A program made the translations under genes and the position numbers. From Gordionus sp. m RMFG-2023 (lineage: Eukaryota; Nematomorpha; Gordioida; Chordodea; Parachordodidae), in NCBI RefSeq assembly GCF_954871325.1, contig NC_088776.1, positions 24,786,508 through 24,850,507 on the forward strand: a DNA stretch of 64,000 bases. The letters run 5' to 3'. Numbering within the stretch: the stretch's first letter is position 1; each line of letters opens with the position of its first letter. The notes under the pieces were generated by a model. That model made no database searches and was not told the DNA's origin. It saw nothing but the letters and a program-made list of their open reading frames with translations. Below, piece by piece: positions 1 through 12,000 of the stretch.

Positions 1-79
1 TAATTTAACTCTTTCCTTTATTATCTATATCTATTAAATGTTATATCTCTAAACATATTCATGTGAATATTTATTCTAG

Positions 80-3000
80 GACATTGGAGCTCTGCAATTC
101 AGATTTCACGATAAAAAGATTCCCGACTCTTACGTATCCGATATCGCTTCCAAATTACAGGTAATTTTGGACAAATTAATTTTTATATAGTAACTATAGG
201 TGTAGCTAGACTCTTGCTGCCTTCAGCCCGCTTGTGTCCAACCAGCGGCTGGGGTGCGCTCATATTTTAAATAGTATTTATTTTACTTCTATATAATTTG
301 ATACTGGTAAAATACAAATAAACGGGCTAATTTAATACTAGTTGAGAATCAAGATTTATTATTTAATATTGATCACATAAATTAATCTCATTGCAAGTCA
401 TATCTAAAGAAAATGTTATTGATCTACTCAAAATTGTGTAATGTGTTTTTGTTGTTAATTTTTTCCTAATCCCATTCACAAATAAACACGATATATTATA
501 TCTATTGGAAAAATATGTGGAAAGTAAAACTATTAAATGATGGAATGCCTCACTAGATATTAAAATAATTTGATTATAAGCTGTGTTCATTAGATTGAGT
601 ATTTCATTATTGAAAAGATAGTATATATCCTTAATATCCAGATATAATGGCAGATATTCAGACGCGACATATTATTTATATTCAAAAAAATAAATATTAT
701 TTTTATTAACAAAATTATATAATATATCATTGGCGTACGCAGCGGGGGGAGGGGGGGGGCAAATCCCCCCCAAAGCCAAAATGCAGATGCCGGACATATT
801 TTTCAAAAATATTATTTTTTATATTTTTATATTTTATTATAATTATTCATATCTATTTCTTTTTAAAATTTTATAATATTACCTTTTTCATTTACTAATT
901 TACTTTATCAATTAATTTCATTTTCAAGTTTTCCTTGTGGCGTAATATTTATCTATTATTTTTAAATTTCCCGGTATTATAATTTTCAAATTTCTAGTCA
1001 TGGATATTAGACTTTTTTTAAAAAAACGCTGAAGGTGAAAATCATGCTAAAAAGCAAAAAAGTATAGTATGATAATTTAATAAACAAAAGATGTGAACTG
1101 ATGATTTCCTCAAAAGAATCAATTCAAAAGGGGGATATGATTCCCATTTCATCAATAATTGATAAAAATAGGGTTAAAATTGCAAAAGAAAATAGAGGCA
1201 AGATAAAACTAAGTATTGAGGCTATTTTATATTGTGGCTTGCAAGGCCTAGAACTTCGTGGCCACAAGGATTCAGGAAGCTTAAATTTTAATAATAATGA
1301 TAACGAAGGTAATTTCCGTGGACTTTTAAAATTTAAGCATTAGGATATCCTGTATTAATGGAGAGCCTCATTAGTACCAATAAAAATGCTACTTATCTCA
1401 GCCCTAGGATATAAAATGAGATAATTGATATTCGCAACAATATCATTTTAGAAAAATTGATTGTTGAAATCAATTCTGCCCCATGCTTCTCAATTTTGGC
1501 AGATGAGACCACGGACATTGCTGGCATTAAGCAGTCGTTGTGTGCGCGATATGTAGATACTCATAAAAACATTATCAAGGAAATGTTTCTCTAATTTATT
1601 CCTGTTTCAAGCATGACTGGGTCTGCTTTAGCTGATGTAATATTTGTGAATCTTAAAAAATTAAAAGTAATAATTAATCTTATTATATAATTATTTTAAA
1701 AAATATAGCTAAATATAAATATGATACGTGGGCAAGGGTATGATGGAGCACGTGAAATGAGTGGACAATTCAATGGGCTTCAGGCATTTATTAAAAAAAA
1801 ATGCCCAACAGCTATATATGTCCACTGTGCTGCCCATTCACTCAACTTAGCAATATCGGATTCATGTTCTTTACCATTGATATCAAATTGCTTAGGTTTT
1901 TAATTATTAAATTAAATTTTTTATATTTATATCAGGTAAAATATCTAGCATCTATGAGATGTTTAGATACCCCAAGCGTCAAAATATTTTGAACAGAATT
2001 ATATCTGAAACTCCTTGCCCAACAAGGAGAAAAAAATTGTAAAAAGCTTGTCCAACAAGATGGAGTCTTCGACATCAAGCAGTAACAGCTTTTATCGAGT
2101 TAGAAGAGCTGATTATTAATGCTCTTATAGAAATATCACAATGTCTGAAAAAGATATTTCTTCAGAAGCAAGCAAGTTACTGGATTCAATACTTATACCA
2201 AATTTTTTTTTCGCATTAGAATGTATTAATAAATTATTTAATTATACAACTATTTTATGTAATACTTTTCAAAAACCTGATATTGATTTGATTGAGATGA
2301 TGAGAATAGCAGAGACAATTTTATTAGAACTCAAAGAAATTAGAGCTAATGCTGATGAGGAATTTTATATGTTAATGTTGAATCAAAAGCAGAGCTATAC
2401 GAGTTCAATATTTGTCTCCCTCTACTTACAGTAAGGCAAACTTATCGTCCAAATATAGGGTCAATAGATGAATATTATAAAATAAATGTCTTTATACCTC
2501 TTTTGGATACATTTATAACCCAAGTAAATGAAAGGTTTTTAATTTATCAAGAAACACTTATCAATCTGCAGATATTACTTCCGCAAAAGCCCTCTGAACC
2601 TTTTTCAGATGGTGATAGAAAAAAAATAAAATATTTGGAAGATTTTTATCATGAAGACATTAATGTATCTCATGATGCTTTATTAGCTGAATGCCAACTA
2701 TGGTATAAAAGATTAACTATGGTTGATATAGTCCCAAAAAATGCTATGATGCTTTGCATCATTTCAAACATCTTTTAGATTATTTCCCTAATATATTGAA
2801 ATTATTATATATATTAGCAACTCTTCCCATTAGTACTGCAACTAATGAGAGAACATTCTCTTCTTTAAGAAGTTTAAAAACGTACCTAAGAAGTACAACT
2901 TCTGAAAGTAGGTTGAATGGTCTGGCCCTTTTGAATATTCATAGACATTTGACGCCAAACACGGATGAGATAATTGAAAAATTAGCTCCCTCCCAACGAA

Positions 3001-6000
3001 GATTGGATTTTACATTATAAAAATATAATGTTTCTATAATATTTTTTGTGCTATCATTTTTTAATGTCTTATATATTTTTCTTTTACATAAAAAATATAA
3101 TTATTCATATTTCCAACATTTAGATTTTTTTACTTTATATATAAATTTTAAAAGCTCAAAAAAATTTAAATTTCTATTATGGATTATTTATTTTATAGTC
3201 ATCATATCCTGGTTATATCCACTTAATATTTTATAATTCAGATTTATTTAAAGTATTTATATGCCGCCGGTTATATTCGTTTAATATTTTTTAAATCAAA
3301 TTTATTTTTATATATCGGTTTATATATTTAATTTTTTATAATTCATATTAATTTAAATTTGTATATTAGAAATAGTTATTAGTCCTAATAAATTTATGCT
3401 TGATATTTTCAAATAACAATCATTTTATTTTAAAAAATTTTAATTATCCCCCCCCACACCAAATTCCTGCGTACGCTACTGTAATATATGGTTGTAAATA
3501 ATTATACCTTTCTATATAAACTAAGTTAAAATTTTTAAGTATAAAAAATAGCTTTGGACATAGTGACAAATAGATTATCTAATAATTGATTTAATATTTC
3601 TAATAGCTACTGTAATATATGGTTGTAAATAATTATACCTTTCTATATAAACTAAGTTAAAATTTTTAAGTATAAAAAATAGCTTTGGACATAGTGACAA
3701 ATAGATTATCTAATAATTGATTTAATATTTCTAATATAACAATTTATTGACTGGTTATTCTTAATCGATAGTTAGTATATACAAAATTATTATAAATAAA
3801 ATATTATTTTTATCAAATTAAATTGCTTATTATTTTGCAGTAAAATTTGTTTTCTTCTACAGAGCAAAATTCCCCCATTAGATACCCCTATTATAATTCC
3901 GTTTATAGCCATTTTAATGATATGTAAAATATAGTTAGTTCTATGGAAAGATTGTTTTTAATATATTTATCTAGTTTATTTAGCTCTTATTGTGATTATT
4001 TTTATTAATAATATTTAAAAATACAATATACATTTAGGACTATCCACTGAATGATGTATTAAGTTGTGATTACATTCTCACCGAATACAGGCCCGATCTA
4101 GTTATGAAATTGTTGGATTGTCTTACACCCGAAAGAATGAGGTATAATTGTGTAATAAAGATATTGTCACAAATATTTAAACAATGATGGATAAATTGAA
4201 GCTATTCTTTATATGAATAATTTTTCATCGGAGTTGAAAATTAAAAGTATATAATATCTAGGGATGACAATTTTTTGTAAAAATGCAAAAATTTATTCAT
4301 TTTTTCTGAAGCTTATATTTTATGCGTTTCCAAGCTTTAATCTAACTATAATGAATAAATAACAGGGTGTATGTGGTTGGACGTAAATTTACTGGTATGA
4401 CAGATCAAAAAGAACCTTGGTATGGTACAGATCATAGCTCAAAAAAAATATCTCCTGAAATTATTCAAGTATAGATATAATCTCTTGCATATAAACCTTT
4501 TTTATTTTAAAGATTATTATTATTTTGGATAATATGTCTATAAAAATATGAGATCTGCAGAACTATCAAAATTTATCAAACCGCTTGATTTATAATATTT
4601 TTATTGATGCAAATTAAATAAATTAATTATCCTATAATTTTAGAAATGGTTGAATCCCGGGAAAAATCCTAAACTGAGCTTGCCTAAGCCAAATTCTTTT
4701 ATCCCCAACGATTTTACAATCTATGCAAAAACTGGGAAATCTGAGGTTTTATTAATAAATATTAATTTACATTATGTTAAACTTATCTTATATTCATTTA
4801 TTTTTTTTATTCTTCTATATTTTTATAGCAAACCCCAATGCCATACCTAATAAAAGTAATACATTATTATTAAATTTTTTAATTATTATATAGATTTATT
4901 GAATTCATAATATGTAACCTGATATTAAAAGATATTTTGTGGGATATTTTTCGATTACAAATAAGTCTAGTCATGTTTGTTGGCCCACATTAAAGACTTG
5001 TTACCTATCATAATTATTTGTGAATTATAAAATGGTGAAGATACTAAAAACTAAGACAGTATCTAATTATTAATTCTTCTCACATTGAGTTAAAAATAAA
5101 AGCAAGTTTTGCATTTTGATGTTAAATTATATGATTAGTTTTTTTTAAAATCAAATTTATAAAAGCCAGACAAGCCAATATGAATTTCTTCAAAAACCTG
5201 GATAGAACTGAACCGATACTTAACGGTTCGAAACCTGAATATACGATAGATATTTCATTTCACATATCCACTTCTAACTCGAGTGATTTATTATTGGAAT
5301 TTATTCTTATATGTTTTATTTAATAGGATGATCCCAAACTCCGAATATGGTTCAAACAAGACGACACCTACCTCCTTCCCAAATCATACATGAATTTTGA
5401 ATTTTTGACGTATTAATTTTATATATTTTAATCAATTATTATTTATTCTATTTATTTTTTTTTGATCCGCAATTTTTAAATTTGTTGCATCCAATAGTCC
5501 TTTAGCTTATTTGGACCCCGCTAATTGCAACATGACTTATTTATACGTTCAGCTTTTCAAAGATGCCATAACAGAATATGCGTACAATGCAGAGTTAGCT
5601 GGATTGTCATACAATATGGAAAATACCAAACAGGGCTTAAATGTTATATTAAATATTTTAAACTATCTTTTTTTTATCATGGAAAGTTTAGAAAGATACA
5701 TTTAATATTAATTAGCTAAATAAAATTTTATTTAACATTATGAACTTTATTTTTATGACCATTTATTTAGAATGTACTGTTAAATGGTTAACTTCACATT
5801 TGCTATAAATTTGGATAGGGTCAAAATCTTATTCTTAGAGGTTCATCTCATTCTCGTTCATCCCTTCCCATAAAAAAAATCATCCTATAATAAAATATAC
5901 CTACCTATTTTAATCGGAACCAAATGTATTGTTTTTTATTTCTCTCTTGTAAAATTGTTTAAAGAGAAAGATATGTTAACCGTGATTTACTGCAAAGTGC

Positions 6001-9000
6001 CAACACGGCGCATATACCCCCTTGCAACATAATAATTTCCAAACTTTAAAGATAATCGCTTTAATTTTTTACTAATTTATTTTTCAGCTATCAGTTAGAG
6101 GTTACAATCAAAAACAGCTGATATTTTTAGACGAACTTTTTGCTAAAATGAAAGATCTTGTCATCGAACCAAAACGTTTTGAAATCATTAAAGAATCTGT
6201 AAGCAATTTTATATATTTAGTATCATTTATAATGCAAAGTTTCAATTTATGATTAGCCATATAATGCTAATGAAAATACAATCTCATAAACGACTATCGA
6301 CTATAATTTGATTGATTGGTTTAAAATAAATTTAAAATAGAAGATGGGTCCATGTTAAATCGATCACGATTTTCTATTCTTTGGGATTTGTACAAAATTA
6401 CACATAAAGCAATATTCAGAAAAGCATCAGAGCTCTTATATTTTTGAGAATATCAAAGTCAAAGTATGTAGAGATTTACTAAAAACGACAGAATTATATA
6501 TAATAATTATAATATCAAAATTGTATACATTCTATTTCTAAAAAATATTTTATTTTTTTAACCCGGCGTTCCATTTATACTTATGATGAGTTTCTCCAAT
6601 TTTTATAAAATTTTTAGGAACTGTAACTATAAAAAATTGGAATACTACATTTTTATGCGGAAAATCAATAAAAATATTAAAAACAAGTTTTTTCGATAGA
6701 TGTCATATATAAGTAATGTTTGAATATTATTTTAAAAATATATTTATGATATTTTTATAATAACACAGATTCATGAAAATATTTAAATTTGACAAATATT
6801 TTAAAGATTTGATGGATGGTTTGAATATTTTTGGAAAATATGGTTATAATAATTTACTTTTAGAATATTTTCTTACCCATAAAAATTAAAATATTTCATA
6901 AGGGTTGTGGTTTCTTTACTATATATAATTAGAATATCATGTAAAATACAATAATATTAGAACATTAGCTTTTTAAATGATTTTTACCATGAAAACGAAA
7001 ACTTGACATATATATGGATTGTCTTGGTGGCATCTTAAAATTTATTAAAAAATCAAAGAATTATTTTTATGATCGGACTTTAAATTTAGAATTGAATTAA
7101 ATGGACCTAAAAAAATTATGAATTTATCTTCCTTTAAATATCCTTGATCATATAGCTGCTGTCAATCCTTTTTAAATTCCCTAATAGTTTCGCTGACGAG
7201 TGGGTATTTGCTGCTTCGCTCACCCCAAAAATCGTTATATAGGCCCAACGTGAATGGTTCACCTCCATAGTCTTTATTGAGTTTTCATACTTCTCACAAT
7301 TTCTTTTACAAGGGTTAATAATCTATCCAATAACACAATCAATTTTTTATTTTTCTTAACACTTTTCCTCCTTTTTTTTTGTTATAAAAAGGATTTCTTC
7401 GATATTTTATGGTCGATCTTCATCCCATGACTATATTTGGTTTGATCAACTCATTTTCTTTCCCCTTTCATTTACTTCAGCTTTATTATCTACTAATTCA
7501 TCGATTTATTAAGAAATATACAAGCACTCTTTAAGGCTAAGATTTCTATTAATACTTTCCCAATATATTAACACTTACAAAAAATTTAAACCTCTTTTAT
7601 ATCTCTCCTTTTAAATTTCATCCCACATATACATACTTTTACTCCTTACGATTTCTCTTCAATGAGTTCCCCCAATTTCTCCCCTAGAATACCCTTCGAT
7701 TTTTCTCCAGTGATTCCTCATGAATACTCTCCTATTTCTCTCTAATGAGTTCCCCCTGATTTCTCCCCTAGAATTCACTCCGCTCACATCTATACATTTG
7801 CTAATTCATTTATAACAAAACAAAAATGATTTAACTTCTTAATTATAAATTTCTACACATTCGTCAATCACCTCTTTTTTTATACCCCAAAATTTTAAGA
7901 TAATTTAATAGCCTCATAAATCAACGTATATTAATTTATTTTTCTAAAATCTACATGTTTAAGATATTCTTTATCTCATTTACACTTTCTAATGAATTTC
8001 TCCAAATCATAAGTCAAGACAGTAAATACTTTATTTTGATATTAGAATAATTCTATAGTTTTCAGTAAATCGTTAATTGAATGACAATCAATCGATAAGA
8101 GTAAATATAGTTCATTTTTTATATTTAATCCTTAATATCTCCAAAAATATAAGAGCTAGGATGCTAAAATTGAACATGCAACTTAGCTTGTAAACAATAT
8201 TTTACCCAAGGGGTCCTGCGAAAATTTTGTTTTCTTATAATCTATTTGACATGGAATAAATGGTCCAATATATTTTTTAAATAAAAAATTGAACTCCAGC
8301 TTATACCAAAATTTTAAATAAACATTATTAAAATTTGAAATCATAATTAATTTCATTTTGTTATATTTAGACTGGTCATGATTTATATTTTCCTAAATAT
8401 CCAGAGTGTTTGGAATCTGGATTAAATAGGGTTCTGGCTTCGGTTCATAAATTTGGTGTGGCCAATCAAAAAATTAAACAATATAATAGATAAATCTTTT
8501 AAAATTAATTTCACTTTTGTTAGAACCGGTACTTGGAAATCTTAGAAATTTTAAGAGGGTTCTACTTCCACTGTTTATAATACTTTCTAAAAAATAAAAG
8601 CACACTAGGAATCTCAAAAACTTTTTTGCCGAATTACCTTATCACCATGCTATGTATTTTACGAACTCACTTTTGGACGATTCTCATTGGAGTAAAGATG
8701 AGTTGATTGAATCCTTGCAAGGTATACTATAGCATTTAATACTTAAATATCATTGCTTGTAATTGGGAATGATATATAGTCATTCTCTACGTGATTTAAA
8801 ATAATAGATTCAGAGGGTCATTCAATGAGTATAAAATAAAATCAAAATTTTGATTAAAAGCATTATTTTAAATTTAATGTTTTAATTTTTTATTTATTTT
8901 CTAAGATTTTATCATTTATATATGCGCGTTATTGTATTCATACATTTTACAAAAAATAGTTAAAATCATTTAATTTGATTTAAAATAGTTTTTATAATGA

Positions 9001-12000
9001 TATAATACTAAATTAAGTAATATCGTAATGAATGGTACTTGAATTTTGAAAATTATCTAAATAAAATGATGAAATATTCATCTAATAACCCAGCGCTTAT
9101 ATAAATATTTTTATCTCCGTTTAATGGCAATTTCGGAGGTTCCAGGAAACGGGAAAGTTCTGGAGTATCTAATTTTTTCCATACTTTTCCCAAACGTTTT
9201 ATTACAGGTCTCTTATTAATCTCAATTATTATTTGGAAATTTGACAGCAAAATTTAAAAGTAGTTATAAATTAACATTCATAATTTTTACTTTATTTAGT
9301 AGAACGGTTAGGGCCATCTGGATAATTGTTTTAATCAGGAACTTATTTTTTTAGACATATCTCACAAAGACGTTCAAAATTACATACCCAGACTATTTGC
9401 TCGTTTCTGTCTGAATTGCTTAGTTTACGGCAATTTTACTAGCGAGCAGGCGTTTAGTGTGTCCTCTTTGGTCGATCAAAACTTTGTCTCCACCAAACCC
9501 CTGTTTACTTCCCAGATTATCAAGAGTCGAGAACACGTTATACCTAAAGGTAAATTATAAATTCGATAATATTAATTTATATCTAATATAAATTTATACT
9601 ATATCTTTTCTGCAAAAATGAGATGTTGTTTTTTAGATTATTTTTATGGGGGTAGGCTAGGCAATATATTATTTTATAAACTTGCGTCTATCAAGTTGTT
9701 AAATATAATACCTATATTTTATCTAGATATTTTTTTAAAAAAATATTTATATCTAGATATACTTTTAGTTTTATCTATATTCATTTATAAATACATTCAA
9801 CAGATATAATTTTATTTTACCTTTATTAATAATATTTTGATTCAATCCTATTTTTTTGTATTAAATGTATTAAATATTTGTGCCAGTTTATTTCTTTCCA
9901 TTTCAATACAAACTTTATTTTATGCAGACGAAAATATGGTAATTGTCTTAATAAAAACCTTTATATAATATAAATTTTTAGATGATTATTATTAGTGATG
10001 TTGATAAGAAATAAAAGAAACAAACAACACAGCATCAGCAAATTTTTATACTTAATTGGACTTGGCTTCAAATATATAACTTAAGTAGAAAAAATATTGA
10101 CATAGCGATAGTCGATGAACTTTCAAAGTTTCCAAAAAGATATCTATTTTAACACCCATCAAACTTTGAATGAGTGTCCTGTTTTTAGCTATATTGTAAG
10201 AATATCCTAAGGTTATTTATAAAGTATAACACAACACTACCTTCCATCGCGCCAGTTAAAAAAATTTACCTATCTCAGTGATAAAAACAATGATATTTTA
10301 TAATCATTTAAATAATATATCAAATTGAATAAAAAATGTCTGGTTCACTTCACTTTTTAAGATACATTTGATAAGTATCTTTTAACAACTCAGGTGCCTC
10401 TAGTGTAAAAAAGGTATTAAACTCTCAAAATTTTTATTTTTAAATATACCAAGAAATATTATTTATGGAAAAATGCAATTAGGTTCGTATTACATTTACC
10501 AAGTCGATAACCCAGTCCACAAGAGTACAGCCATCGATACCTATTATCAAATCGGGCTAAGAGATATTAGAAACACGGCTTTGCTTGATTTAGTCTCTCA
10601 AATTATTGGTGAACCATGTTTTGATATACTCAGAACTAAGGAGCAATTAGGTATAATTCATATTTATGTTTTTTTAAATGTTAGCATTTTTAATAAGATA
10701 TTGTAGCCATAGCAGAAAAAGTGGAAAAATAAAGATCTTAAAAGAGAGAAAAGGATTGAGGCCAGGTCGATATTGAAAATAGGCATTTCTGCCGGTTTTG
10801 ATGATTATTAAATATTGCTTAATTATTTTTTTTAATCACAGGATAGTGTGATTAGGTTGAATTTGAAGAGTATCTACTTTTTAAGTTTACACATAACCAA
10901 AAATGATGGCTAATCAGTTTTTCATGCTAAACTTTCAATTAGGGTTGACATGATTATGATTTTTGAATGAAATACATTATTTAATTCAATAACTTTTTTC
11001 CTTGTGTTTGTTAGTTTTTATAATAACATTTTATTTTGCAGATAAGTTATAAAAAATTGCTAAATTTTATTATTATAAATGAAATTTTGGTGTGTTAATC
11101 CTGAAATTATTTTTGGTATAATAAACTCAACATCATTTTAAATATTCTTTAAATTTAAGGAGAGATAAAAAAACTTAAATTATATCTAATTTCATTAAAT
11201 CAATACAAAATTTTGTGTATATTTTAATTCAGATGCAGTTTTAAAATATTAATTCTAGGTTATATAAAAATATTAAATTAAAATAAATATTGTTAACATT
11301 AAAAATTTAAATTTCTCACAATGTATAAAATTATTATAAATGAGTAGTGCTGTAAACATTTTTAAAAAAATAGAACGCGTTCAACGTTCTTTGACAAAAA
11401 TCGAACGCGTTCACGTTCAAAATCCAAAAAAGGAACGCGTTCAATGCGTTCAAAATTTTATGATAAATTTTTTTTTAAATTTAATTTAATATAAATAAAT
11501 GCCTTATATTTTTCAACACAATATATTAGCCATGATAAAAAATAATAGTTTTATTTTGATAATATAATTATAAATTAAATACAATATAATAGAGCGATAA
11601 AAAAATAAATTTATAAAAAAATTTTCTTATTAATTTTTAATAAAAATTGCTTTTTAAAATTTTCATCTGATAGGCATGAACGCTTGGCAGTTAATACAGC
11701 GTTAGCTATACTAAAAACTATTGAATTACCTTTTGATTTTAAAACAGTGAAATATTTATGATATTTGGGCCATGGTAATTCTAATTCATCTAATATTGAA
11801 TTATGATTTTCAGAATCTGATGATGAAATATTTATATCCATGCAATTAATAAACTTTAATCTTATCTTCTCTACACGTTATGGTACGTTAATTGCAATAT
11901 GAAAGAGGAAAATGTAAAAACAGCTGATTAAAAAATATAAGACTTTTTTGTTAAAAAATTGGAATAAATATTAATTTTTCAAATAAATAAAAATATAAGA

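Noticed and set aside
7230-7265. Minus-strand [11 protein letters not shown] resembling the CDC42 stretch [14 protein letters not shown]
   Set aside because: The match stops after about ten residues; the following sequence ([13 protein letters not shown]) fits a hAT dimerisation pattern better, and no other GTPase motif is nearby.
9927-9937. Micro-exon (DENM) between the IPK and GSYYIY exons of IDE
   Set aside because: Its phase would break the next exon, whereas a direct join of 9549 to 10483 restores the IDE alignment.
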